This document shows, piece by piece, positions 1 through 11,640 of a stretch of 64,000 nt of DNA (positions within the stretch are counted from its first letter, which is position 1; each line of letters opens with the position of its first letter). Source of the stretch: Neoceratodus forsteri (taxonomy: Eukaryota; Chordata; Ceratodontiformes; Ceratodontidae); assembly GCA_016271365.2 (NCBI GenBank), contig CM057456.1, positions 1,396,147,001 to 1,396,211,000 of the forward strand. The letters are read 5' to 3'. The position numbers and the translations under genes are program-made. Below the pieces are notes generated by a model. It ran no database searches, had not been told where the DNA came from, and was given only the letters and a program-made list of their open reading frames with translations.

Positions 1-810
1 TTTTTTGGAATTTTGGCCCTGAATTTTCAACATGGGGTTCTTGGGACCCCACCTCGTGAACATGTCATTGTCATTTCATTACTTGGTCCAGAAAGGTGAT
101 TTTGTGGTCACTGCGTGGAATCCCCTTTCAGGACCGATTGATGAAATGACAGTGCCACTGTTCATGAGGGGAGGTCCCAAAAAGCCTATGTTGCAAATTT
201 GGTGAAAAAATTCCAAGCAGTGACTGCGTTACGAGAGTGCATTGCACAGTTTCTACGCATGCTCGTAATTTCGCAAATTTTTTAAATTTTCACTCCAAAT
301 TTTCAACATGGGCATTTTTTCATACCTCCTTATGAACAGTGTGGATGTCATTTTTCACATCCTGCCTGAAATGTGTTTTTACACCTGTGGTGCAGAATGG
401 CACGGTTATTGTGGGAAATCAACTTTTGGGGACAGATTAACAAAATTACAGTGCCACTGTTCATGAGGAGAGGTCCAAAAATGCCCATGTTGAAAAGTTG
501 GTTAAAAAATTCAAAATAATTATTGCGTTATAGGCGTGCATTGCACAGTTTCTATGCATGCTCATAACATCGCCAATTTTTCATATTTTCACTCCAGATT
601 TTCAACATTGCCATATCTTCACACCACCTCACGAACAGTACAGCTGTCATTTTTCATATCCTGCCCAAAATGTGTTTTCACATCTGTGGCACCAAATGGT
701 GCAGCTGCTGTGCAAAATAACCTTTCAGGTAATGAACTGATAGTGCTACTGTTCATGAGGTGGGGTCACAAAAAGCCCATGTTGAAAATTTGGAGTGAAA
801 ATAACAACAA
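1..810. repeat. Dyad-monomer tandem repeat, copy 1 (left end cut by window)
   Basis: About 2.7 monomers of ~295 bp. Each monomer opens with a block around CACTCCAAATTTTCAACATG and closes with its reverse complement (CATGTTGAAAATTTGGAGTG), so one monomer is an imperfect palindrome. Adjacent monomers meet at a second, smaller hairpin (229-271 and 527-568, stem GTTACGAG/CTCGTAA or its variant). The array is therefore alternating inverted half-units of roughly 145 bp. Short ORFs here are by-products of the repeat. The family is not recognised; related arrays lie at 9480, 14080 and 37920. Confidence 0.85.
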
Positions 811-1300
811 ACACCCAGGGCATTAGGGTTTCCAACCATAATGCCCCACCCTGAGAGAATGACAGGCATCGGGGATGGACTTGGGATCGTCGGCTGTAAT
901 GCTCACGCCATTTCAACCCCACCCCCACTCTGCAGCCCGTGACAGGCATCGAGGTGTGCCTTGGACTCTTCGGCCCCAAAGTTCATCCCATTCTCCTATA
1001 CTGCACCCATCTCAGCGTATTTCCTTATGGAATAGGGTGAGCATACAGCCCGAAGACCCTGAGGCACACTGCAACACCTATTGGTGTATGCAGGGTAGGG
1101 TGAGGTGAAATGGCATGAGCGTTATGGCCAGTGACCCAAAGGCACACCCCCAATGCCTGTCAGTCTCTGCAGGTTGGGGGTGGGGTTGGGGTCAGTTCAG
1201 TACTTCACTGCCATTCCTATTATGCATTTCTCTAACTCCTGCACTGTCAATGCCAGCATTCGGCATTGACAAATGCTTGTTTTGTTCTGTGTGTGTATTT
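811..1300. repeat. Tail module of the dyad-monomer element, copy 1
   Basis: A non-palindromic ~480-bp module directly follows the monomers. It recurs almost base for base at 10311-10797 after the second array, including GACAGGCATCGAGGTGTGCC and the terminal GGCATTGACAAATGCTTGTT. The third array (ending ~15235) lacks the body of this module but keeps the same last ~30 bases. That marks the terminal block as an element boundary. No coding potential or known terminus type was recognised. Confidence 0.75.
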
Positions 1301-1830
1301 AGTACTCATGAAAAGTGCTGGATTGACAGCACTGGAAACTGAAGTCTTCTGTTTATCCACATGACGGTTACAGCATGGGCGATCACAGTGCAAGCTTCCT
1401 CACTCTGACCCAGCAGTGTGGCTCAACCCTGCCATGGAGGCGACACCACATAGGTGAGAGGGTAGTTCAGACTCTATGCCTATTCAGTCCTTGATCTAGA
1501 AAATCTCCTTTTCATAAAGTGTGCAAAACTGAAAGACATGTCTTAAATTCTGAGGTTCTGTCTACATATACAGTATAGTCCATTTCTGTTGATTTATTTC
1601 AAAAGTTTCACCAGGAAACTCGTACTGAGCTGGCTCCGGCTCATTTCCAGATGAATCGGGGGAGCGGGAAGAGAGAAGAAGAGAAGAAGAGAACATACAA
1701 GTACAATGTTTCAAATAATACAATAAAATAGAAATAATAAAAATATGCAATTTAAGAACACCTGAATGAATTGCCAAACAGCAAATTACCATACAGTAAA
1801 TTGTGAAATAGGGAAAAGAACGGTTAAACA
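1301..1830. other. Unassigned stretch
   Basis: No gene, RNA or named repeat was seen. The minus strand is open at 1562-1915, but the translation is low-complexity and overlaps the following palindrome, so it is not called. Confidence 0.5.
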
Positions 1831-2305
1831 TTAAAGGAAGTTTCTGCTTCATAGTCCAATACCTTATGCCAGCAGGAGCTGCTTTTTTGTTAAAAATTTT
1901 TTTTTTTTTACTCACTGGATGAAATTATTGAAGGGATCGTAGCTGGCTCCATAGCCACCACCAATAGGGTCCCTATTAGTAGAGCAATGTCTTTCATGTT
2001 CCTGTCAGATTGCTTAGAGCTTCATAAAACGGCTTTTAAAAAACGCCCCATATACTTCTGTAGGGCTTGCCCTTGCGCTCTCCCTGCTGAAACGTCGCAC
2101 AAACACCAGTTCTGGGGCGGAGCTGAGGATCTAGGAAGCTGGAGGGGATCGACTGGTGGTGGCTACAGAGCCAGCTACGATCCCTTCAGTAACTTCATTC
2201 AGTGAGTAAAAAAAATACTTTCAACAAAAAACAGCTCACACTGGCATAAGGTATTAGGATATGAAGCCCAATACCATATGCCATTTGGTCGGAAATTGAC
2301 TTTAA
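1831..2305. mobile_element. Palindromic TTAA-flanked MITE (Kolobok/T2-like)
   Basis: The stretch 1905-1970 (ACTCACTGGATGAAATTATT onward, then the GGGATCGTAGCTGGCTC block) is repeated inverted at 2147-2215. The arms extend outward through the CAATACCTTATGCC block. The left end reads TTAAAGGAA and the right end, reverse complemented, TTAAAGTCAA, so both sit at TTAA. TTAAAGGRR termini with TTAA target duplication are known for the T2/Kolobok MITEs of Xenopus. The arms are unequal by ~28 bp near the right end, so the exact terminus is less sure than the palindrome. Confidence 0.6.
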
Positions 2306-3235
2306 GCAACAACAAAACAAGAGGGGAAAAAAGACAAACTAGGGAAAAACAATGCTGGTATCAGTGTTGCAGGAAGGCAGGTGAAGAGGAAACCACCCCA
2401 GTATGAGAAGCAGCTGCAGGTGTGAATAGAAAACTCATAGAAAAGAGATTTCAGAGCACGGAAGGAAGAAGCAGAGTGACTAGAAGGTGGAAGAGAGCTC
2501 CATAATTTAGAGAAACAGAACAAGAAGGCAGCTTGGCCACAGTAGATTTCATTTGAGGGAGAACAAGAGAGCGAAATCGAAGCATTGCAAAGGGGGGAGA
2601 AGAGAAGTAAGAGGGAGAGAGCCAAACCAGTATTTGGAGAGAAAAGAAACACAGTGGGAGAGGTACCGTGCATCAAGTGAGGGGAGGTAGAGGGAAGAGT
2701 ACAGAGTAGAACGGTATGTACACAGGGATTTATTAAGGGCAAAGCAACAGAAGGCATGAAAGGGGGAGTCCAGTCTAGCTAATGTGGACTTTGGAGCAGC
2801 ACTATAAACGATGTCTCTGCAATCAAAAATGGGGAGAATCCTCTTAGTGAGGATTTCTGTGCATGCAGGAAGCAGAGTGCTTCACTTATTACTGTGTAGC
2901 ACTCCAAGCTTGGAGTGGAGCTTCTTGTGGATTGCATTCACTTGAACAGAACAATCAAGGTGGCGATCCAGCCAGACTCTGAGGGTTGAGACATCTTCAG
3001 TAGCTGCACCATCGAGGATATGAAAGGAGGGAATGGAGAGACTCTAAGCAAGCCTCTGTCTCGTGCCAGACATCATAGAGTCTGTTTTCTTAGCATTGAG
3101 GGGTAACTGATTTTCATGGAACCGGAGCTGAATGTTGTTATTGTCCAGTTGGAGTTGGTTCATGAGATTAGGGGCAGAGGAGCCAGAGGAGAAGAGTACC
3201 GCATCATCTGCGTACATATGAACACTATACTAATA
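2306..3235 (-). mobile_element. LINE fragment, family A reverse transcriptase C-terminal half
   Basis: The minus strand, read across several frames, gives the RT active-site motif YADDAVLFSS near 3210, then NQLPLNAKKT and MMSGTRQRL, and near 2480 a KLWSSLPPS...FRALKSLF stretch, typical of the C-terminal end of CR1/L2/Rex-type RTs. The GTRQRL block matches the element at 54728-54960, so both belong to one family. Frames are broken by stops and indels. It is a dead fragment whose 3' side abuts the palindrome ending at 2305. Confidence 0.75.
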
Positions 3236-3239
3236 TATC

Positions 3240-3455
3240 ATACTAACAAGCTAATTTTATTTTATTCTTTGGTAACTGGGCACAAGTGCCTGTTTTCAGG
3301 GGTGACCCAGGAGCACTGGGGAGGTTAAGTGACTTACTCAGAGTAACATAGTATGCAAGTGGGGGTTGTGGGAATCAAACTCATGTCTGCTGGATGTACC
3401 AAGCTCATTCACAGCTCATTACTCTAAAAATCTATAGGCTATACTGCCAGCCCCT
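3240..3455 (-). mobile_element. MIR-like core SINE, copy 1
   Basis: The block GGTTAAGTGACTTACTCAG followed by a TCACACAG-like and GGAATCAAACTC-like segment is the reverse complement of the classic MIR core (gtgaccttgggcaagtcacttaacc). The preceding AACTGGGCACAAGTGCCTG...TTTTCAGGGGTGACCCAGGAG matches 41170-41350 and the insertion at 58075, defining one family. Confidence 0.6.
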
Positions 3456-4195
3456 AATTGGAGCAAGAAGTTTAGAACATATATTTTGTCATTATTTTAC
3501 ACTTTTTTAGGCACTACAACCATGTAAGACCCTCTTCTGTGAAATTCTTCAGTGTGGGCCAGCCATGGGCTGTATCTGCTTTCTGCCACCAGTGCCATAT
3601 CATTCTGACTTGCAGTGCCCTACACCATTCTAGCAATGTCCTCTTTTGCTTCTTTAAGTGAATTAAAGCAGCAGTATTGTTTAGTCAGCAAAACAGTTCA
3701 TGACATAGTTTTTCAACTTTAATATATTTTTGACATAGATTTGTCATTAGTATATTTGTATTTCTTTCTGATATTTTTAAAACTAATTTTATAATTAATG
3801 ACACATAGTCATTAAAGATGACTTCCACTAGAAATTTGTAATGATGCCTTCCCCCATGGTTACTTTTTGACTTTACATATTAGATTCATACTGTGGATGT
3901 ATTAGAGGGTGCAATAGTGCATATCTGATGGTAAACAGCACAGAACCGTAACAAGCAGTTCAGTGTATTTATAGTGGTCGTAGGTAGAGAACAGGGACTA
4001 CTGAAAATGTCAAAACCCCATATCTCAGTTCAGTACGGAAATGCAATGAAAAGAAAATGGATACATTGATGATGTGAGAAATATGTGATTACTGAAAACG
4101 ATGTGATGAAATATTTTTTCTGTTGACAAATACTGCTGCTGCAATGGATTATCCAACAGGCAGGCCAAACCTATTTCATTGATTGTTTTGTAAGC
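3456..4195. other. Unassigned AT-rich stretch
   Basis: Nothing recognised: no ORF with family resemblance and no clear repeat structure. Confidence 0.5.
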
Positions 4196-4338
4196 AATAA
4201 TACCCGACACGGTGGACTTTATTGGGAAATACCGGACCGCCCAGGGGCATAATGAGGCCTGATGCCACAGGCAGAGGGCCTTATAGCCCTTGGAATGTCC
4301 AGTATTTCCCAAAAAAGACCACCCTGAAAGGTATTATT
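4196..4338. mobile_element. Hairpin MITE-like element
   Basis: AATAATACCCGACACGGTGG at the left is matched inverted by CCACCCTGAAAGGTATTATT at the right. The inner blocks GGGAAATACCGGAC and GTCCAGTATTTCCC also pair. The whole 143 bp folds on itself with a short loop. Family unknown. Confidence 0.6.
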
Positions 4339-5437
4339 CCGCTTAGAAAATGGGCACTCTAAAAAAAAAAAAAAAAAAAAAGATTGTTGCTAAATTTTTT
4401 AACGAAATAGTTGAATGCAGTTAAGACGTTCGTGGAGTACTGATGGAGGCTTGTTTACTGAGAGAGAGCCATGTGGCTCGGTAACTTTATTTTAAACCTG
4501 CATGTGTCTTTCTGTGTGTGAGCAGCACTACCAAGTGGGGTTGATGCAGGAAGCATGGAGGTATGGTTGGGACCATTTGTGGATCGGTACTTTTCGTTTT
4601 GAAATGGTCTCTCTCAATGTGCAAGCTGCATTAGCAAGCATGCTGGACCGTGGTGGAGATGAAAAAAATTAAACATGTCCAAAACAGGTAGATGGCAGTA
4701 TGTTTGTTCTGTAGTGATGAACTAAGGTGCTTTACTAACCCCTACCATTTTGCGATCAGCACGATTTGAGTCGGGAGGTGTGCTGGGACTTTAACTTTGA
4801 CTCTCCAGACACTGAGACCTGTTTCCAGCTTGCTGGAAGTACTTCATTGGCCGGCTTTTGTTAAAGTGGAAGCTGCAAGTACCTTTCTCTGGATGGAGTT
4901 AACAGTGTGCTGTGACACACAAAAGCTTAAGTTTTCTTAAGAATTTATTTTTTAAAGTCATGGTTTGGCTCTGTGGTGTGAGATGAAGGCGAGTTCTCTT
5001 GGGAGGCCGCATCTCTCGATCTCCTGCTAAGTGGGAGATAAAAACGGCGGTCGGCCAGTTTGGAAATTTGGAGTGCCCAATAGTACACTGAGTAATGGGG
5101 CACCCTGAATTGCCACTTATTTTTTAGTGGGCTATATTGAAAAATAAATGCATGCTAAGCATTGCTTTTAGCCAATCGGCATGCTTTATTTTTATAGCCC
5201 ATTTTCTAAATAAATATAATTTATACAGTTCAATTTGAAATCCCTTTCAAAATACATAAGCTTTTCTTTTAAAATAATTACCAATGAAACTTGTACTTTC
5301 CTTAGTTGGGCTGCCTTTTTTTTTTTCCACCGTGTGTTTGTCGCCTGGTTGTTTTGACCTGCCCATATCTGGACTGGCTCCCCCATCACCCAACTTCTTG
5401 GGAGTTATATTTCCTATTAACCTACTGCCACAGGACC
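4339..5437. other. Poly(A) tract, unassigned sequence and a small hairpin
   Basis: A run of about 21 A lies at 4361-4381. The sequence 5128-5211 is a hairpin (TGGGCTAT...GCATGC paired with GCATGC...ATAGCCCA). No gene seen. The ORFs around 5250-5550 are low-complexity or run into the minisatellite. Confidence 0.5.
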
Positions 5438-6168
5438 TGGTCAGAGGTGTGCAGTTGCTGGTACAGGACCTGCTAGAGCCTGGGCCATCACTGTGCCATG
5501 GTTGGAGGTATCCAGTTGCTGGTGTGGGATCTGCTAGGGCCTGGGATGTCACTGTGCCATGGTTGGAGGTATCCAGTCCCTGGTGTGGGATCTGCTAGGG
5601 CCTGTGATGTCACTGTGCCATGGTTGGAGGTGCCCAGTCACTGGTGCAGGACCTGCTAGAGCCTGGGCCGTCACTGTGCCATGGTTGGAGGTGCCCAGTC
5701 ACCAGTGCGGGATCTGCTAGGGCCTGGGCTGTCACTGTCCCATGGTTGGAAGTGCCCACTCACTAGTGTGGGACCTGTTGGGCCCTGGGCTGTCACTGCG
5801 CCATAGTCATAGGTGCCCAGTCACCAGTGCGGGACCGCTAGGGCCTGGGCTGCCATTGCACTATGGTTGGAGGTATCCACTCACCGGTACCGGACCTGCT
5901 AGGGTGTGTGCAGTCACTGTGCCATGGTTGGAGGTGTCCAGTTGCTGGTTCGGGACCTGCTAGGGCCTGAACTGTCACTGTGCCATAGTTGAAGATGCCC
6001 ACTCGCCAGTGCAGAATCTGCTAGGGCCTGGGCTGTCACTGTGCCATGGTCAGAGGTGCCCATTCGCTGGTGTGGGGCCTGCTGGAGCCTGGGCTGACAT
6101 TGTGCCATGGTCAGAGGTGCCCACTCACTGGTGCAGGACCTGGGCTGTCACTGTGCCATGGTTGGAGG
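5438..6168. repeat. Minisatellite, 61-bp unit, about 12 copies
   Basis: The unit runs CTGCTAGGGCCTGGGCTGTC, then ACTGTGCCATGGTTGGAGGT, then a CCAGTCACTGGTGCGGGAC-like block. Spacing between successive CTGCTAG blocks is 61 bp. Since 61 is not a multiple of three, repeat-derived peptides rotate through frames, which explains the overlapping ORFs on both strands. Divergence between units is modest (point changes, few indels). Confidence 0.9.
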
Positions 6169-8989
6169 GATTTTCTTCCATCTTCTCCCTTGGGGCGTAT
6201 GTGTGTGCAATGATGTGATGTGCAGGCTCCACCCCCTCAGAGGTACCCCCAGCTTTTGGATGTGGGGCCTCCCTCCTTTGCTGACCCATGGCACTTTCAC
6301 CTAGCTTCCTCTAGGTGGCAATCAAGCTATGGGACAGACATCCCTCTCCCCCCCCCCCCCGAGAGAGGAAAACTGTCCTACAGATGCTCAGTACCGCCTC
6401 CCTCCCTCAACCAGCCCCAGGTGACCCAGGTTTGTTCCTGATCCCAGGTCACTGGTGTGGCAGGCAGTCTATTATTCAGCCTGCCATGCTGCTGGGTAGT
6501 CAGGCTGCTTTTAACCAATAAGTTAGTATTCTTACTATTATGGTTTCTTTGATTTCAGCTTTACCCAATTTTGTCCATAGTAAATACGCTGGGAGGGAGC
6601 TGGCTAGCCCCAGTAATGTTCTGTATGCTTTTCATATATAGATGGTAATAATGAACAAAATGGCTTGGAATTCAGATTTGTTTGGAATCTTGTGCACTTG
6701 AGTTCTGCTGGTGTCAACTGTGATTATTTTATTTTTTTTACTGATGGTCAGAGTGCAACTTTAACACGTTACGCCACATTTTGTACTCTTGACAGTGCAT
6801 CCACAGTTACTGTATAGTGTGCACAAGGTGTAGAGGCTGACCTCGCTCCAGTCCCTCAAGGCATGTGACTCTGTCATCTGATGACTAGAATGTGATTTGC
6901 ACCTTTTTAACCTTTTGGGGGAGGGCTGATTCCCATCAGGGCTGCAGCTCCTGACAGAGCTGAGGGAATGCAGGTATTCAAACAGCGCAAGTCAGTGGTG
7001 AAGGAGGGGAGGACTGGTTTGGAAGGGATTTGGCACAGTTGTTGAAAGTAATTGAAAAGTGAAGTTACATCCAAGGGGTCAGAAAGAACAAGTTAGTTTT
7101 GCTTCAGGGAGGGAGCAGGATTCTGAAGCGGAGAATCAAACGTGTATGCACCATTTTCAAAACTTGAGAGAGTTTGGTTATGATATTTTCCGCAGTACAA
7201 AAGGGAATTGTAAAGTTAGAGAGGGTGATTATTTTATTATATGTGTATTTATTTTGTTCATTAATGCTTTTTTCCTCCTGGTGCTGGCTAATTCCTTCAG
7301 CCTGACCTCCCCAGCCCTGTCATCTGGCTTCTCAAGGACTTAAAATCTATCCTGGGCATGTTCCTCCACAGCTTCCCCATGGCAGGGGTTGGCGGGCCTC
7401 CTCATCCTATCAATGGAACAGATCTAGTGCTGCCTGGGAGAGCACCCTGCCTCTGTTGCGGGGACTGCGAGGATAGAGTCCTTCATGCTGAAATGCCTAG
7501 GTGTTTTCCTCCACCTTTTTTTATTTGGGCTGCTGACTGGTGGCAATCTAAGCTCAAGCACGCATGCATGTAGAGCATAATTCTGTCAGGCACCCCATCC
7601 TCAGTGCTTTCTGTCATCCCATGCACACTTCCACCTGTGATCATCCAGGTAGCAGTATAGCACTGGGACCAGCTGTCCCCACTTCCTTGAGGAGAGTGTT
7701 CTATCTTCTTCTTTTTGTACCAGCTTCCCCCTCCAGGAAACACGGGTCTCTAGCCATGGCTTGCCCCCCCCCAGGGTGGGGTCCAGGGAGTGAGATCTCC
7801 CCGGCAGTCCATGGTGCGAGCAGGAGCGGCAGTGGAAGCAGGGGCCGTCATTAGCGGTCATAATTTTTTTTGGTTTTTTGCAGCTACCATGCCCTGGGGT
7901 GGGGACGTGCAATGTGCAGTGATGCCAGTGTCCGCCCTGCCCCCCCGACATGTGGTGCCAGCCTCAGTGGTACCCCCAGCCCCTGCCAGAGGTCCACATT
8001 GCGCCAGACACTCTTCCGCCCCCCCCCCCCAGAAAAGGAGAGCAGTCCCTAGGGCGCGAATCCTTCTCCCCTGGCGACCCTCAAACACCCCAGAGTCCGA
8101 GTCCCGGAACCTGGGATGTCGGCCGCAGATATGAATGGACGCCATGCGCTGGTGGGATGGCCCGAGGAAATTGTCCTACGAGATACTCGATCCTCCTCTC
8201 CATGGCCAGCCCTGAACAACTTGGGCTTACTTCTGAATCTGGATAGCCCATGTTGTGAGCAGTAGCACTACCGCTGTGCTGACTGGCCATCCTGGAGAGG
8301 TTGGTTATGATCATTTCCGTAGTATAAAATTGTACTGCTGTGTTATTAGAGCAGAATTAATGCAAAAAGAAAAGTAGGCTGTAATACATTTTTTTTCGAC
8401 TAACAGAAATTTTTTATGCAAGCTTTTGAAATCACTTAGGCCTTTTTATGTTGTCTTGCGTGAGCGCAAGCAACATCTTGTGGTAGTATGAGAAATGCAG
8501 AGGTGTGTCAGTGTTGGCGAATGCAGGGCATGTTTTAGTAGGTGCATCCCTCATTCCCCAGTTAGCCAGCATGCTAGCACTGACACAAGTATTATGTAAA
8601 GTGCCACCAACTTGAAAGAAATGTGCCGCTGCAATCAGAGACAAGCTCGTCATGCAGCGGCACAGATGACACGCCTCCCATAAATGCCTTTCCTGGTGAA
8701 ACATTTCAATAAACATGGCGGCGGCAGGAGAGCAAACAGCTCTTTGCATTGTGACATCTCCACCTCGCCACCCCACCGGTCCCTGCCTGAAAGGTGGGAG
8801 GAGGTGCTTTCCTTGCCTGCCTCTTCCACATCCCACTGTCTCCGGCTCGAAAGTGTCTCCCACTCGTGTGGAGCAGGCCACAGCCTAAGCTCTATATAGG
8901 CTGGGAGTATTCAGTCCCCAAAGGCACTTCTACTCGAAGCGTGATTGATTGCGCTGGCGGACCCCATCCCCCCACCTGCCGACATCGGG
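6169..8989. other. Unassigned, partly GC-rich stretch
   Basis: No protein family, RNA or named repeat was recognised. The part at 7350-8250 is GC-rich with C homopolymers (6349-6360, 8021-8030), and both strands stay open in overlapping frames, as expected from composition. A ~30-bp block (TTGGTTATGATATTTTCCGC at 7172; TTGGTTATGATCATTTCCGT at 8300) occurs twice about 1.13 kb apart, hinting at an old dispersed or duplicated element. Confidence 0.5.
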
Positions 8990-9225
8990 GTGTTTAATCC
9001 CTGTGTCCTACTGCACCCCCCTCATCCTTTAATGTGGCACACTGGGAGCCCACCCCAGTGTGCCAAAACCTGCTGTGATGTTTCTGACACCAGGATGCCC
9101 ACTCCCAGTGTCGGATGCACCCCCCCACATATCCTCCGACCCTTGAGGTGCCTAATCCCCGGGTTGGCAATGATCCCCCTAGTACTCTGGCACACTAGGA
9201 GCCCACCCAGTGTGCCAAAATCCAT
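8990..9225. repeat. Two-copy ~156-bp tandem duplication with internal hairpins
   Basis: Each copy contains TGGCACACTGGGAGCCCACC followed by CAGTGTGCCA, a perfect small hairpin (near 9033-9064 and 9189-9218), preceded by a TTTAATCCC/CCTAATCCC block. Only two units are present. Confidence 0.55.
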
Positions 9226-9429
9226 AATTTCTTAGAAGAAAAAAAAAGACCCATAACGTCTTTTTTTTTTTTTTAAACCTGAAAAAGAAAATGGTCCCTC
9301 GTCCTTGCTGCGGCTCCCTCCCCAACCAACACCTCCGCCTGTGCACCCCACCTTCCCCGCACTCCACCACTCACTTACTCCGAAGTCGGGGCAGCGATCT
9401 TCAGTAGACCTTGAACATGTCTGCACTCT

Positions 9430-10310
9430 TCAAAAGCCGACCGCAAACTGAAGAAATGACGGTAAGTCCTATAATGGCACTGAATGGGGGGTTTTCAATT
9501 TAGGTTGATATCTCAGCCATTTTTGGGAGCTTTGGTCCCAAATTTTCAACATGGGGTTTTTGGGACCCCACTGTCATTGTGTTATTCGATCCCGAAAGGT
9601 CATTTCATGGTCACTGTGCGGAATTACCTTTTGGGACTAATGAATGAAACAACAGTGCCACTGTTCGTGAGGTGGACTCCCAAAAAGCCTATCTTGCAAA
9701 TTTGGGGAAAAAATTCCCAAAAATGACTGTTACGAGTGTGCATTGCGCAGTTTCCATGCACGCTCGTAACTTTGACAATTTTTTATATTTTCACTCCAGA
9801 TTTTCAACATTGCCGTTTTTTCACACCTCCTTATGAACAGCACAGCTGTCATTTTTCACATCCTCTCTGAAATGTGTTTTCGCACATCTGGTGCACAATG
9901 GGCAGATCGCTGTGGGAAATCAACGTTGGGACAGATTAACAAAATTACAGTGCCACTGTTCATGAGCAGAGGTCAAATGCCTATGTTGAAAATTTATTAA
10001 ATCCCAAATAATTGCATTACGGGCGTGCGTTGCACAGTTTCTACACACACTCGTGACTTCACCAATTTTTCATATTTTCACTCTGTATTTTCAACATTAC
10101 CATTTTTCTACACCTTCTCTTGAACAGTACAGATGTCATTTTTCATATCCTGCCCAAAGTGTGTTTTCGCACCTGTGGCGCCAAATGGCACAGTCGCTGT
10201 GCAAAATCACCTTTCGGCTAATGAACTGATAGTGCCACTGTTCATGAGGTGAGGTCACAAAGAGCCCATGTTGAAAATTTGGAGTGAAAATACCAACAAA
10301 CGCCTGGGGC
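9430..10310. repeat. Dyad-monomer element, copy 2: head and array
   Basis: The head CACTCTTCAAAAGCCGACCG also occurs in slightly different form before copy 3 (13997). About three monomers of ~290 bp follow. The junction hairpin at 9729-9771 is nearly perfect: GTTACGAGTGTGCATTGC against ATGCACGCTCGTAAC. The second junction is at ~10016. Confidence 0.8.
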
Positions 10311-10797
10311 GCTAGGGTTTACAACCTTAACGCCCCACCCTATTGAGACTGACAGGCATCAGGGGTGTGACTTGGGATCGTCGGCTGTAATGCTTACACC
10401 ATTCCACCCCCACCCCACCCTGCAGCCAGTGACAGGCATCGAGGTGTGCCTTCGACCTCTGCCTAAAGTTCACCCCATTTCTCCTATACTGCACCCATCT
10501 CAGCGTATTTCCTTTATGGAATGGGTGAGCATAAGGTCCAAGACCCTCAAACACAACTAACACTTGTCAGTGTCTGCAGGGTAGGGTGAGGTGAAATGGC
10601 ATGAGCTGCTATGGCCGATGACCCAAAGGCACACACCCCAATGCCTGTCAGTCTCTGCAGGTTGGGGGTGGGGTTGATGTCAGTTCAGTACTTCACTGCC
10701 ATTCCTATTATGCATTTCTCGAACTCCTGCACTACCAATGCCAGTGCCAGCAAGACAACATTTGGCATTGACAAATGCTTGTTTTGTCAGGCACCGT
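10311..10797. repeat. Dyad-monomer element, copy 2: tail module
   Basis: It closely matches 811-1300 and ends at the shared GGCATTGACAAATGCTTGTT block. The order head, monomers, tail makes copy 2 the most complete example in the window (~1.37 kb). Confidence 0.75.
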
Positions 10798-10924
10798 GAT
10801 AAAACAGCTACATGGAGAGGACTTTGTACAGAAAACGCAGTATTAATTAGAATTACAAATTCAAGCACCTCAGATGTACTGTAAATAAACTTGTACACAT
10901 GATTGTGACAGTACTAATAATACA

Positions 10925-11640
10925 TAGATACATAGACAGTGTCAGCAGATAAGGGCCTATGGCCCACCCAGTCTGCCCATTTGAGCTTGTAAGTTCAGTT
11001 TATGTTTTCCTAGAAGTCTCTTGCCCCTTACCCCTGACCTCCAGAATTCCTTTATGTCTATCCCATGCATTCTTAAATCCCGTGATTGTTTCAGCCCCCA
11101 CCACTTCCTCTGGCGGGGTGTTCCACTTGTCCACCACCTCTTCTGTGAAGAAATTCTTCCTCACGTTTCCTCTGAATCATCCTCCTCCAACTTCAACCCA
11201 TGCCCTCTAGTCCTGGAATATCTTTTTTGCTTAAAAATAGTGTATTCCTGCGCCCTGTTTCTCCCTGTAAGATACTTGTATGTCTCTATCATATCCCCTC
11301 TCTCCCTCCACTCCTACAGGGAGTACATGTTCAGTTCCTTCAACCTGTACTCATAGGACTTGTGATGCAATCCATGCACCATCTTTGTTGCCCTCCTCTG
11401 AACCTTCTCTACCCTGTCTATGTCCTTACGTAGGTAAGGTCTCCAGAACTGTACAGTGTACTCCAGGTGGGGCCTCACTAGTGTCTTGTATAGTGGAATT
11501 ATGACTTCCCTTTTCCTGCTGGTGATGCCCCTGCCTATGCATCCCAGCATTCTATTTGCTGTACCTGCTGCCTTGTCACACTGTTTCCCTACCTTGAGGT
11601 CATCAGAGATGATAACCCCAAGATCCCTTTGCAAGAGAGT
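10925..11640 (-). mobile_element. CR1 LINE 3' end, 5'-truncated
   Basis: The minus strand at 11314-11640 reads DLGVIISDDLKVGKQCDKAA, MLGCIGRGITSRKREVI, LVRPHLEYTVQFW and VQRRATKMVHG, the standard C-terminal part of CR1 RT. After ELNMYSL the frame shifts, and the rest (HGDMIETYKYLQGE-type region, FFTEEVVDKWNTPPEE-type region) can be followed to ~11060. The 3' end lies near 10925 (ATAGACAGTGTCAGCAGATA on the plus strand). Truncation at ~11640 is typical of CR1 insertions. It is non-functional. Confidence 0.9.

Noticed and set aside
2302..2757. 151-codon minus ORF as a membrane protein gene
   Set aside because: The C-terminal FRALKSLF stretch and the RT motifs just upstream show it is a LINE remnant.
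5438..6168. CRISPR-like regular repetition
   Set aside because: Units are contiguous with no unique spacers, and the genome is clearly eukaryotic.
5284..6304. Overlapping ORFs with repeated peptide motifs on both strands
   Set aside because: They are translations of the 61-bp minisatellite; the unit is not a multiple of three, so the same words appear in rotating frames.
7358..8314. Dense overlapping ORFs, possible exon cluster or CpG island gene
   Set aside because: Both strands are open because of GC-rich composition; no protein family, splice-bounded frame or codon signal could be supported.
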